From Rhodohalobacter halophilus (GTDB lineage: Bacteria; Bacteroidota; Rhodothermia; Balneolales; Balneolaceae): 64,000 nucleotides of DNA. The notes under the pieces are model-generated. The model saw only the letters and a list, made by a program, of their open reading frames with translations. It did no database searches and was not told the origin of the DNA. Positions 40,153 through 49,209 of the stretch are shown here, one piece after another (within the stretch, counting starts at the first letter, position 1; each line of letters starts with the position of its first letter). The stretch covers positions 1 to 64,000 of the forward strand of contig NZ_MDWE01000034.1 of assembly GCF_001715195.1 (NCBI RefSeq), in the 5' to 3' direction. Both the position numbers and the translations under genes were made by a program.

Positions 40153-42915
40153 ATGATGATGAACAAACCTCTACAAAAATTATTCGGAATCACCCTACTT
40201 GCAATTCTGACTCAATCTATTTTTATCGCTCCTCTCGCCGCTCAGGGGCAGTTTACCTTTGAGGATGTGATGCAGTTTGAAGACATCAAAACGCCGGTTA
40301 TTTCTGCTGATGGCCGGTGGGTAGGATATTCGGTTTGGCCCGAAGTTGGAGATGGTGAAGCAGTTATTAAAAGTGTGGATGGCCGATCAGAATATAGCGT
40401 TGAGAGAGGAGAACGACCTCAGATTGCATCGAACAGCCGATGGGCCGGTTTGATAGTTCAGCCGCCTTACATCGAGAAGCAGAACGCCGGAAGAGACGCA
40501 CCGCGTCAGGGTGCAACGTTTATCAATACAGCTGACGGTGAAACAGTGGACCTTGAAGAGGTGAGGAATTTCTCCTTTTCCAACAGTGGTGAATGGGCGA
40601 TTATTCGGCACTATCAGGGGGATGACATATCCACAAATGGTAATTCGAAAATTGGATCTCCGGTTACAGTCAGAAACCTGGCTAACGGTGAATCTAACCG
40701 GCTGGATTTCGTGCATGAATCGGCCGTTGACAGCACATCCCGATATTTCGCTTATTCTGTAGTGGATACATTGGGAATAGGGAACGGCCTCTATTTGATT
40801 GATTTAGAGGACGACTTGATGAAATCTCAAAAAATAGCAGGGTCAGAAAATTCCCTCTATTCCAACCTGACCTGGGATCATGATAACAGCCGCCTGGCAT
40901 ATACTGAATCAAAAATGGATACTGACCATGAGTATCTGCCGGGTGATGCCACAATTTATTCTATGCAAATAGGAAATGAACCCATTGCACTCGTCACTCC
41001 GGGCGATGTTGAATCCGGGTATCGTCTGAGAGATCACAATAATCTGGTATGGACACACGACAATAAGAGACTTTTCTACGGTGTGATGGATGCTGAAATG
41101 GTAGCACTGGATGAAATGAAAGAGGATACGGACTCGGTAACGGCCGATAATCTATACGACCTTGACCGGATATTGAATGATATTGAAGGTAAAGTCTGGC
41201 ACTGGGATGATCCCCAGATCAAAACGCATGAGAAGCAGACCTGGAACAGCCGGAAAAATCATCTTTTCACGTCCGTTCACCATGTTGATTCAGGCAGATC
41301 TGTACAATTGGCAACGAAAGTTATTCCGGATGTACGCCCCGCACACAACAGCGGTAAAATATTGGGCTCATCCGACCTGCCCTATCAAAAACTTCGAACC
41401 TGGGACGGTACCTACCGGGATTACTATCTGATCGATTTAGAAACCGGAAACAGTGAGCAGTTTTTGGAGAAGCAGCGTTTTGGAGCTTCTCTCTCCCCTA
41501 ACGGAAATTTTGTAAGCTGGTTTGATGGAGCTGACTGGCACATCATGCATACCGATAACGGCACATCACGCAATTTGACGGCTGAAATAGATATTCCTTT
41601 TTATGATGAAGACAACGATCGCCCGCAACCATCAAGTTCATACCGAATAGCAGGCTGGACTGATGGAGATCGACATGTTCTGATCTACGACAAATTTGAT
41701 ATCTGGCAATTTGATACCCGAAACGGAGAGTATGTAAGAATCACAGAGGGGCGTGAAGATCAGCGAATTTATAGGATCAGAGATCTGAATCCGGACCAGG
41801 AAACCATTGCACGAAATGAGCGCCTCTTTTTAACGATGTTCCACGACCGGGAGAAGAATTACGGCTTTTATGAAGCGAGGGTTGGACGAACGGGAACAAC
41901 CAGAATCATAGAGGAAAACAAACGATTTAATATCGTAGACTTGGCAGAAGAAAGTGATCATATTCTCTTTACTCAAGAAACCTACCAGGAGTATCCAAAT
42001 CTTTGGGTAGCATCAGATCGCAGATTCCGTAACCCGGTTCAGGTAACAAATCTTCATGAAGATCTTTTAGATCGATTTGCGTGGGGTGAAGCGGAGCTCA
42101 TTGACTGGCTGAATATGGATGGAAAAACCGTTCAGGGAATATTGATCTATCCGGGCGATTACGATCCAAATAAGCGCTACCCGGTGTTTATTTACTATTA
42201 TGAGCGCTATTCCCAACGGTTGTACGACTTTAATAAACCGGTAACCAATCATCGGCCAAACCTGGCGCAGTATGCCAGTGACGGATACGCCGTGTTCCTC
42301 CCGGATATCTGGTTTGACGTACCGATTCCGGGTTACTCTGCAACGAAAAACCTGGTGCCGGGCGTACAAAAACTGGTAGAGATGGGTGTGGCTGATCCCG
42401 ACGCCATCGGGCTGCACGGACATTCCTGGAGCGGTTACCTGACCGCACAAGTTGTTACCCAAACCGACATTTTTGCAGCCGCCGTTGCCGGCGCCCCGGT
42501 AGGGAATATGACCAGTGCATACAGCGGAATCCGGTGGGGCTCAGGGCTTGCACGGCAGTTTCAGTATGAGCAGACGCAGAGCCGGCTTGGTGTGAGCATG
42601 TGGGAGAATCTTGCCCCATACATTGAAAATTCGCCGGTGTTTTTTGCAGACAGAATCAATACACCGATTATGATTCAGCATGGAGATGCAGATGAGGCGG
42701 TGCCGTGGTATCAATCGATAGAGCTCTACCTCGCACTTCGCAGGCTGGACAAGGAGTCGGTATTTCTCCACTACTATGATGAGCCTCACCACCTGCGCAA
42801 AATGGCCAATCGACTGGATTATGCCATAAAAATGAAAGAGTATATGGATCACTATTTGAAAGGAGAACCGGCTCCGGCATGGATTACGGACGGGGTACCG
42901 TATTTGGGGGAGTAG
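40153..42915 (+). CDS. S9-family prolyl oligopeptidase-like peptidase
   Basis: Large secreted serine peptidase, 920 aa, with a signal peptide (residues 1-30, ending near PLAAQ). Residues 40-650 form a divergent beta-propeller with WD-like blades. The C-terminal alpha/beta-hydrolase has the Ser motif GHSWSGY (Ser758), HGDADEAVP (Asp847) and DEPHHL (His879 or 880), giving a complete triad. It probably cleaves oligopeptides in the periplasm. It forms a single-gene unit with a terminator hairpin after it. Confidence 0.9.
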   Translation: MMMNKPLQKLFGITLLAILTQSIFIAPLAAQGQFTFEDVMQFEDIKTPVISADGRWVGYSVWPEVGDGEAVIKSVDGRSEYSVERGERPQIASNSRWAGLIVQPPYIEKQNAGRDAPRQGATFINTADGETVDLEEVRNFSFSNSGEWAIIRHYQGDDISTNGNSKIGSPVTVRNLANGESNRLDFVHESAVDSTSRYFAYSVVDTLGIGNGLYLIDLEDDLMKSQKIAGSENSLYSNLTWDHDNSRLAYTESKMDTDHEYLPGDATIYSMQIGNEPIALVTPGDVESGYRLRDHNNLVWTHDNKRLFYGVMDAEMVALDEMKEDTDSVTADNLYDLDRILNDIEGKVWHWDDPQIKTHEKQTWNSRKNHLFTSVHHVDSGRSVQLATKVIPDVRPAHNSGKILGSSDLPYQKLRTWDGTYRDYYLIDLETGNSEQFLEKQRFGASLSPNGNFVSWFDGADWHIMHTDNGTSRNLTAEIDIPFYDEDNDRPQPSSSYRIAGWTDGDRHVLIYDKFDIWQFDTRNGEYVRITEGREDQRIYRIRDLNPDQETIARNERLFLTMFHDREKNYGFYEARVGRTGTTRIIEENKRFNIVDLAEESDHILFTQETYQEYPNLWVASDRRFRNPVQVTNLHEDLLDRFAWGEAELIDWLNMDGKTVQGILIYPGDYDPNKRYPVFIYYYERYSQRLYDFNKPVTNHRPNLAQYASDGYAVFLPDIWFDVPIPGYSATKNLVPGVQKLVEMGVADPDAIGLHGHSWSGYLTAQVVTQTDIFAAAVAGAPVGNMTSAYSGIRWGSGLARQFQYEQTQSRLGVSMWENLAPYIENSPVFFADRINTPIMIQHGDADEAVPWYQSIELYLALRRLDKESVFLHYYDEPHHLRKMANRLDYAIKMKEYMDHYLKGEPAPAWITDGVPYLGE

Positions 42916-42933
42916 AAAATCTTCAATTTTATA

Positions 42934-42960
42934 CCGGGGATAAATCCCCGGATTGTATTT
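42934..42960 (+). terminator. Terminator after the S9 peptidase gene
   Basis: Perfect 7-bp GC-rich stem CCGGGGA / TCCCCGG with loop TAAA, followed by ATTGTATTTTA. It lies 19 bases after the stop codon. Confidence 0.8.
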
Positions 42961-43014
42961 TAAACCTATGAATGGGTTTTTGGATCCATTTGCGGAATTT
43001 TGGTTTGAAATAGA

Positions 43015-43038
43015 AATGCCCCAGGAACATGGGGCATT
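43015..43038. terminator. Hairpin between convergent S9 peptidase and metalloprotease genes
   Basis: Perfect 9-bp stem AATGCCCCA / TGGGGCATT with a 6-base loop; on the minus strand TTTCTATTTC follows. A weaker second hairpin (CCGG.C / G.CCGG) lies at 43044-43065. Together they most likely end the metalloprotease transcript. Confidence 0.6.
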
Positions 43039-43068
43039 ATATACGAGCCGGTCATTTATGGCCGGTTC

Positions 43069-43833
43069 CTATTTCCCGCCGGCAGCTTGCAGGTCGGCCA
43101 CACAATTTTCATCTAATTCCGGAATGGAACCGCCGAAGATACTTCCAAACAGATCCGCATTGCGAAAAGCGTAATACATCAGGCATTGGTCATTATCGCA
43201 GTGGCGCCCATTTGCAGTGTCCTGATGATTTTCCTGCATGTCCACACCGTTATTTACCAATCCCAAAATGTGACCAAATTCGTGACGCATCACAATCGTT
43301 TCAACATCCTCTTTTGAGGGGCTGCCAAGTCCGGAGCTTACTTCATTAAATTTTGGACCAAACAGTGCCATGGACGTATTAAAGTGTGCAATTCCCAATA
43401 CATCGCTATCGCTGTATTCACCATCCACAATGATAAAATATGCAGCGATCTGATTTTCTGAAGAGAATTGGGTCCGATGCTCCCGTTCAAGTTCGCGGAT
43501 TTCGTTTGCGGTATATGAACTCTGACCGGCGGCAGGTATCTCTTCAGGCTCCATGATGGTGATGGATGATTTGTTGAGACGATCTCGAAGGAATGTTTCC
43601 AAATTATTAAGACCTTCCTGAGTTGGTTCATACCCCTGCATGTACTGAACCTGAACGATCAATCGTTCAAAATTATCATCCGTCAAAAAATCAACGGCAG
43701 ATTGTCCCGGGTTTATCTCGTGATTGAACGAAAATTCGTTTTCACCGGGTTCTGTTACGGAATCTGAATCGCATGAAACGATAAATAGTGTTACAGAAAA
43801 TAAAATTGTAAAAATGGTACGAATGGTTCTCAT
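43069..43833 (-). CDS. Lipoprotein zinc metalloprotease
   Basis: 254-residue lipoprotein (lipobox FIVSC, Cys21) with a zincin motif HEFGHILGLVNNG (His184, Glu185, His188). The place of the third metzincin ligand holds Asn194. Candidate ligands follow in ENHQDTANGRHCDNDQCLMYY (in parts: ENHQDTANGRH and CDNDQCLMYY), which includes a Met-turn-like CLMYY; archaemetzincins have a comparable Cys-rich end. Flavobacterial 'membrane metalloproteases' have this same arrangement. Substrate unknown; probably an outer-membrane-anchored protease. Confidence 0.78.
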   Translation of the reverse strand: MRTIRTIFTILFSVTLFIVSCDSDSVTEPGENEFSFNHEINPGQSAVDFLTDDNFERLIVQVQYMQGYEPTQEGLNNLETFLRDRLNKSSITIMEPEEIPAAGQSSYTANEIRELEREHRTQFSSENQIAAYFIIVDGEYSDSDVLGIAHFNTSMALFGPKFNEVSSGLGSPSKEDVETIVMRHEFGHILGLVNNGVDMQENHQDTANGRHCDNDQCLMYYAFRNADLFGSIFGGSIPELDENCVADLQAAGGK

Positions 43834-43930
43834 AGCTTAGATTTTGGTTCAATTTCACCTATTTTTATGGAATAATGGCTTAAATGTTTCCTGCAGATAA
43901 GGTTAACGAATAGAGTAAATACAGAAACGG

Positions 43931-44398
43931 ATGAAAAAATTAGAGATCGTCGAAACAAATCTCAATGATCCAAAGCACGCGGAGGCTGTAGTTTTTTGTA
44001 CCGATCAATATGCCCGAGATGCAATGGGTATGAAGCGACCTCTGGATGATCACGTAAAATCTGTACTGATTGATAACTTAAAAGCCTTTCCATCCTACAT
44101 TGGATTTCTTGCATTTATAGATGGGCAGCCTGCCGGAATTGCAAACTGTGTGTACAGCTTTTCATCCTTTAAAGCCCGGAAGGTGATCAATATTCATGAC
44201 TTAGCAGTGAACCCACAGTTTCGCGGGAATGGAATCGGGGAGGCTCTTTTGGCCGAAGTTGAGCGAAAAGCGAAAGAAGAGAACTGCTGTAAAGTCACGC
44301 TCGAGGTTCGGGAAGATAACCGTGCACGTCATCTCTATGAACGAGCCGGTTTCTCGTACGGTGAACCGAGAATGTTCTTTATGGAGAAGGAAGTGTAA
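43931..44398 (+). CDS. GNAT-family N-acetyltransferase
   Basis: 155-residue acetyl-CoA-dependent acyltransferase. The core has IHDLAVNPQFRGNGIGEALL (about residues 89-108), with the RGNGIG acetyl-CoA loop, and KVTLEVREDNRARHLYERAGF, the typical GNAT motif A/B. The N-terminal YARDAMGMKRPLDDHV region is specific to this subfamily. The acceptor cannot be told. It lies alone between the metalloprotease and GH97 genes. Confidence 0.9.
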   Translation: MKKLEIVETNLNDPKHAEAVVFCTDQYARDAMGMKRPLDDHVKSVLIDNLKAFPSYIGFLAFIDGQPAGIANCVYSFSSFKARKVINIHDLAVNPQFRGNGIGEALLAEVERKAKEENCCKVTLEVREDNRARHLYERAGFSYGEPRMFFMEKEV

Positions 44399-44431
44399 GA
44401 ATCTTTATTTTTCTCAGGATTGATTTTGATG

Positions 44432-44481
44432 TTGCCACGGAAGCACAGAATATTCAGTGTCATTCCGTGCTTCCGTGGCAA
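44432..44481. repeat. 15-bp perfect inverted repeat (CCACGGAAGCAC type)
   Basis: TTGCCACGGAAGCAC pairs exactly with GTGCTTCCGTGGCAA around a 20-base loop. It lies between the convergent GNAT and GH97 stops. Similar GCCACGGA...elements are scattered between genes in many Bacteroidota-group genomes, so this is probably a dispersed repeat that also works as a bidirectional terminator-like stem. T-runs are absent. Confidence 0.6.
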
Positions 44482-44493
44482 AGTAGTAGTGTT

Positions 44494-46551
44494 CTACTCT
44501 TCAACATGCATAAACCGAACAGCTTGTCCGCCACCCGGCGCAAGGGTTACGGCAAACTCTGTTTCTGACGTTACCTCCATCTCCTCAACCACAAAACCGT
44601 ATGGGTTCGACTCCCAATCGGCATCATCGCTGTCTCGATAAATTTGGGCGATATATACATCTCCTTCATTCAAGAAATCAAGGGTAAATGAGAATTCGCG
44701 AGGCTCCTCGTCGGTAATGCTGCCCAGAAACCAGTCTTCACTGTTTCGGTCTTTCCGAACCGTGGTAATGTACTTGCCAATCTCTCCGTTCAGCACTTTG
44801 GTGTCGTGCCAGTCGGCAGGTACATCTTTGATGAATTGAAGGGCGTCGGGTCTTTCCTCATAATTCTCAGGCAAATCGGCCGCCATTTGCAGCGGACTGT
44901 AAATGACTACATAGAGAGCGAGCTCTTTTGCTAACGTGTGGTTGATGCGATTATCCGGCTTGTACTCATCAAAATGCAGATCTACAATTCCGGGTGTGTA
45001 ATCGAACGGGCCGGCCAGGTTTCGATGGAAAGGTAAAATGGTTACATAGTTTGGCGGATTGCCGGGACCGTCCCAAACATTTTCTCCGCTTCCCCAGGCA
45101 TTATACTCCTGTCCGCGGGCAACTTCCCGGGTCATCAGGTTTGGCCAGGTTCTGCGAAGCCCGGTGGCCTTCACTCCTTCATGTACATTGAGGGAGATTT
45201 TGTGTTTAGCAGCCAGCTCCACCACTTTTTGGTGATGGCGAACCATGTGCTGACCGTGGTGCCATTCGTAATTTCGATCACCATTTTCGTCCGTCCAGAA
45301 AATCTCCTGGCCGTGGCCAACATATCCGGTTTTTACAGCTCGTACACCCAAATTTTCATAGAGCTGGAACGCCTCTTCCATCTGGCTTTCGTAGTGCTCC
45401 ACCGAGGCGGAGGTTTCGTGGTGCCCCATGAGTCGTACTCCATTTTCAAGAGCGTATTCGGCAACACGTTCCAGGTCAAAATCATCCATCGGGCGGGTGA
45501 AGTCGAACACAACTCCGTCGGCAAACCAGTCTCCGTCCCAGCCTGGATTCCAGCCTTCAACCAGCACGTGATCAAACCCATGCTCTGCTGCAAAATCGAT
45601 GTATTTCATAGCATTTTCCGTGGTTGCGCCGTGAATCGGCCCCGATCCCCAGGTGGATTTATCGAGATGCATTTCCCACCAGATGCCCACATATTTAGCG
45701 GGCTCAATCCATGAGGTGTCGTCAATTTTGTTGGGCTCATTCAGGTTCAGAATCAGGTACGATTCTGCCAGGTCACCGGCCGTCTCACCAATTTGCAGAG
45801 TTCGCCACGGTGTTTTGAAAGGCGTGGATGCCCGAACCAAAACTCCGTCGTGCCACGGAATCAGGTTCGCTTTTAGCCGATTCTCTCCTGTATGCTCAAT
45901 ATTCATGGTAGAGTAATCCATCAGTGCAGCCTCATGCAGAGCCAGGTGAAGTCCGTCATCCGATTTCATCGTGAACGGTGTAATGACTGTATCCACTTCA
46001 GCGAGCCGGGTATGTTCAGGAAGATATTCGTATCGGTTCCACTGAAGAGCACCAATCCACCAGCTTTTGTGATCATCGGTCATATTGAATTCGGTGAGTT
46101 CATCCATAATGTTGAACTCCTGTAGATTGGGTTGCTCGGGGAATTCATACCGGAACCCGATGCCGTCATCATACGCACGAAAAACCAGTGTAAGCTCCCG
46201 GTTAGGCTCTTCAGTTTCACGCAAATCTATTTTCAGCTCGTTATAATGATTTCGGATCTCCTCTTTTTCACCCCATACCTGTGTCCACGTCTCATCGAAG
46301 GACGATCTTTCTACGGAGGTGATCTCAAATCCACCGTTAAGAGCGGGAAGATCCTGAAGCTCAAACCCCAGCCTTGACTCTGTAATGACCGGAGTGCCGC
46401 TATGTTGAACCGTGTAGTATGGAGTTCCCTCGTTCAGGTAAAACTCAACGGTGTTGTTGCCGCCGGGCGAATCAACACGTGTTTGTTGACTTGTGCAGGA
46501 TGTAAACAGTATCAGGAAAGTTAGAGAAAGTAGAATGATGGAGATTCTCAT
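44494..46551 (-). CDS. GH97 alpha-glucosidase-like lipoprotein (SusB type)
   Basis: Glycoside hydrolase family 97 enzyme of 685 aa, exported as a lipoprotein (lipobox LFTSC, Cys19). The N-terminal super-sandwich (25-290) precedes a (beta/alpha)8 barrel (WWEMHLDKSTWGSG, VEGWNPGWDGDW, GHHETSASVEHYESQ). The block AVKTGYVGHG lacks the Asp nucleophile of retaining members, while NVHEGVKATGLRRTWPN and EVARGQEYNAWG match the inverting SusB-type bases. This suggests inverting alpha-glucosidase activity. There are no susC/susD genes nearby, so it is not part of a polysaccharide-utilisation locus. Confidence 0.9.
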   Translation of the reverse strand: MRISIILLSLTFLILFTSCTSQQTRVDSPGGNNTVEFYLNEGTPYYTVQHSGTPVITESRLGFELQDLPALNGGFEITSVERSSFDETWTQVWGEKEEIRNHYNELKIDLRETEEPNRELTLVFRAYDDGIGFRYEFPEQPNLQEFNIMDELTEFNMTDDHKSWWIGALQWNRYEYLPEHTRLAEVDTVITPFTMKSDDGLHLALHEAALMDYSTMNIEHTGENRLKANLIPWHDGVLVRASTPFKTPWRTLQIGETAGDLAESYLILNLNEPNKIDDTSWIEPAKYVGIWWEMHLDKSTWGSGPIHGATTENAMKYIDFAAEHGFDHVLVEGWNPGWDGDWFADGVVFDFTRPMDDFDLERVAEYALENGVRLMGHHETSASVEHYESQMEEAFQLYENLGVRAVKTGYVGHGQEIFWTDENGDRNYEWHHGQHMVRHHQKVVELAAKHKISLNVHEGVKATGLRRTWPNLMTREVARGQEYNAWGSGENVWDGPGNPPNYVTILPFHRNLAGPFDYTPGIVDLHFDEYKPDNRINHTLAKELALYVVIYSPLQMAADLPENYEERPDALQFIKDVPADWHDTKVLNGEIGKYITTVRKDRNSEDWFLGSITDEEPREFSFTLDFLNEGDVYIAQIYRDSDDADWESNPYGFVVEEMEVTSETEFAVTLAPGGGQAVRFMHVEE

Positions 46552-46803
46552 AGAACGTGTTATTAAAATTGAGCTGAAAGTGAACAGGTAAAATAGCCCA
46601 AATTATGCTATCAAATAAAGTGCATTTCAAAACAGCGGCTGTGGGCAAATTGGCCGAATGATTCATTTAATTATCTGAATTAGATTCCGTAACTTAATGA
46701 GCTGTTTAAATAGGTATTCAAGCAGCGGGGCCTAACTTTAGCTAAATAAATAAAACAGCCCGGCCCTGCAATAACTTTTGAAATCAATAAGATCTTAAAC
46801 GAC

Positions 46804-48228
46804 ATGGCAAAAGAATTTGACGTTTGTGTAATCGGCAGTGGCCCCGGGGGATATGTAGCTGCCATTCGCGCATCTCAACTGGGTTTTAAAACTGCAATTG
46901 TAGAGAAGAGATTTTTGGGTGGCGTTTGCCTGAACATCGGTTGTATTCCAACCAAAGCGCTCCTTCGGTCTGCTGAAGTGATCGAAACGGTATCTCATGC
47001 ATCCGACTACGGAGTAGATGTGAAAGAGTTCTCTCCAAACTTTGAGAATATCATTAAGCGCAGCCGAGGCGTTGCCGACAAAATGAGCAAGGGTGTTCAG
47101 TTTTTGATGAAAGCCAATAAAATTGAAGTTCTGAACGGAACCGGTGTCTTTAAATCCGGCAAGGAGCTGGCTATTCAGGATGAGAAAGGAAAAGAGCAGG
47201 AAACTGTAAAGGCGAAACATTTTATTATCGCGACAGGAGCTCGTCCGCGTCAGCTTCCTAACCTGGAAATTGACGGCAAGATGATCATCGACTCCGAAAA
47301 AGCGATGCAGCTCGACAAGCAGCCCAAAAAAATGGTTATTGTCGGTGCCGGAGCCATCGGTGTTGAGTTCGCTTACTTCTATAACTCCATCGGTACGGAA
47401 GTGACCCTGGTAGAACTGCAGAAAACACTCGTTCCTGTTGAAGACAAAGATGTTGGAAAAGAGCTGGGCAAACTGTACAAGAAGAAAGGAATAAACGTGC
47501 TTACTGAAAGCTCCGTTGAGAAAGTGGAGAAGAAAGGCAAGGGCGTAAAAGTTACAATTAAAACCAAGAAAGGAACCGAAGAGGTAGAAGCCGATGTGGT
47601 TCTTTCCGCGGTGGGTGTAACCGGTAATGTAGAAAACATCGGGCTGGAAAAAGCAGGTGTAAAAACGGAGAAGGGCGCCATCAAAGTGGACAAGAGCACG
47701 TATCAAACCGACGCTGAAGGAATTTATGCTATCGGTGATGTGATTGGAGCTCCATGGCTGGCTCATAAAGCTTCACACGAAGCAACGGTTTGTGTGGAGC
47801 AGCTGGCCGGAGAAAAACCACATCCAATCAACTACAACAATATTCCGGGCTGTACTTATTGCGAGCCGCAAATTGCATCTGTCGGTTTGACCGAGGAGCA
47901 GGCGAAAGAGGAAGGTTACGACGTAATGGTCGGAAAATTCCCATTCTCGGCCAGCGGCAAGGCTACAGGACTCGGCCACGAAGAAGGTTTTGTGAAGGTC
48001 GTTTTTGATGCTAAATACGGCGAATGGCTCGGCTGTCACATGATCGGTTCGCACGTAACAGAACTGATTGCTGAAGCCGTTGTAGCTCGCGATCTCGAAA
48101 CTACGGGTCACGAAATTATCAGCGCGGTTCACCCACACCCAACCATGAGTGAAGCGGTGATGGAAGCTGTGGCTGAGGCATACGGCGAAGGGGTTCACCT
48201 GGGATCAAAGCCAAAGAAGAAAAAATAG
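46804..48228 (+). CDS. lpdA: Dihydrolipoyl dehydrogenase
   Basis: FAD enzyme (E3) that reoxidises lipoyl groups in 2-oxoacid dehydrogenases and the glycine cleavage system. The 474-residue protein has FAD GSGPGGYVAA, redox disulfide GGVCLNIGCIPTKAL (Cys42, Cys47), NAD-binding VGAGAIGVEFAYFYNSIG and the His-Glu dyad in HPHPTMSEAVMEAV. The sequence has normal length. It precedes a TonB gene, lipB and lipA, which make and attach its partner cofactor. A strong terminator follows, so it is its own unit. Confidence 0.96.
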   Translation: MAKEFDVCVIGSGPGGYVAAIRASQLGFKTAIVEKRFLGGVCLNIGCIPTKALLRSAEVIETVSHASDYGVDVKEFSPNFENIIKRSRGVADKMSKGVQFLMKANKIEVLNGTGVFKSGKELAIQDEKGKEQETVKAKHFIIATGARPRQLPNLEIDGKMIIDSEKAMQLDKQPKKMVIVGAGAIGVEFAYFYNSIGTEVTLVELQKTLVPVEDKDVGKELGKLYKKKGINVLTESSVEKVEKKGKGVKVTIKTKKGTEEVEADVVLSAVGVTGNVENIGLEKAGVKTEKGAIKVDKSTYQTDAEGIYAIGDVIGAPWLAHKASHEATVCVEQLAGEKPHPINYNNIPGCTYCEPQIASVGLTEEQAKEEGYDVMVGKFPFSASGKATGLGHEEGFVKVVFDAKYGEWLGCHMIGSHVTELIAEAVVARDLETTGHEIISAVHPHPTMSEAVMEAVAEAYGEGVHLGSKPKKKK

Positions 48229-48264
48229 GACGCTGAATAAGCGGCTTAACGTTTATCTATTTTG

Positions 48265-48294
48265 AAAAGGCAGGTTTAACGACCTGCCTTTTTT
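48265..48294 (+). terminator. Terminator after lpdA
   Basis: Perfect 11-bp stem AAAAGGCAGGT / ACCTGCCTTTT with loop TTAACG, followed by more T's. It lies 36 bases after the lpdA stop. Confidence 0.92.
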
Positions 48295-48435
48295 GTTTTT
48301 AATTCTATTTAGGATAAAAAGGTAGTTTTTTATGAAAACTACACATCTTCTTAATAATTGGACGCTAAGTTAAATATAGAGAGGTATAAAAGGATCATAT
48401 AAAAGAGTTATGAGCACATTAATGAGAGGTTTAAC

Positions 48436-49143
48436 ATGGAAACAAAGAAAAGAAGACCCGGCCCAAGAAGAATAAAAAAAGAGGGTTCAGACCTGCGAGA
48501 CTATTACACCATCCTGTGGGAAACAGGGCTTGTTCTAACACTTTTGATTTTCATCATCCTGTTTAGAATTGATTTTATGCCGCAGCAGGAAGATGATCAC
48601 TACGTAGTTGAAACTCAGGAAGAGGTGGTGATGGAGGAGATCGTGCAAACCAGGCAGCAGGAGACCGTACCCCCACCACCCCGCCCGCCGGTACCCGTTG
48701 AAGTTCCAAATGATGAGATTATTGAGGATATAGAAATAGATATCGATGCAGAGCTGGATCTGTTTACGGAATCCAGGCTGCCGCCCCCACCGCCCCCATC
48801 AGCGGATGATGCTGCCGAAGATGAGGAGGAAGAGGATTTCTTTGTATTTGTAGAGGAGATGCCCCAATTGAAAGGAGATCTGGCAAAACTTCAGGCAGAA
48901 ATTGAATACCCGGAATTGGCCCGAAGAGCTCAAATCGAAGGCAGAGTTCATATACAATTTGTGGTAAATGAACAGGGGCAGGTTGAGGATCCCCAAGTGA
49001 TTCGCGGTATAGGAGGCGGATGCGATGAAGAAGCACTGCGCGTTGTGAAACTTGCAGAATTTACGCCGGGACTCCAGCGGGGCAAACCGGTTCGGGTTCA
49101 ATATTCATTGCCAATTTATTTTAAACTCAGAGAAAAAAACTGA
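48436..49143 (+). CDS. TonB-family energy transducer
   Basis: Couples the inner-membrane proton gradient to outer-membrane receptors. The 235-residue protein has a basic cytoplasmic N-terminus (about 1-30) and one membrane anchor (about 32-50, GLVLTLLIFIILFRI). A periplasmic spacer rich in Pro and Glu (ETVPPPPRPPVPVEVP, LPPPPPPSADD) and a TonB C-terminal domain (about 145-235, YPELARRAQIEGRVHIQFVV ... RVQYSLPIYF) follow. The acidic stretches around 85-130 are unusual in length. No exbB/exbD is adjacent. Confidence 0.92.
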   Translation: METKKRRPGPRRIKKEGSDLRDYYTILWETGLVLTLLIFIILFRIDFMPQQEDDHYVVETQEEVVMEEIVQTRQQETVPPPPRPPVPVEVPNDEIIEDIEIDIDAELDLFTESRLPPPPPPSADDAAEDEEEEDFFVFVEEMPQLKGDLAKLQAEIEYPELARRAQIEGRVHIQFVVNEQGQVEDPQVIRGIGGGCDEEALRVVKLAEFTPGLQRGKPVRVQYSLPIYFKLREKN

Positions 49144-49209
49144 TCGTTTGGTGTGTGAATCATTAGCCGGAGAGATTAATTAAGCAGATTTTTAATTATC
49201 TTTCCGGCT

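Noticed and set aside
46795-47766. A 323-residue minus-strand frame opposite lpdA
   Set aside because: lpdA on the plus strand is a clear full-length enzyme with all catalytic motifs; the antisense frame shows no family motif or plausible composition.
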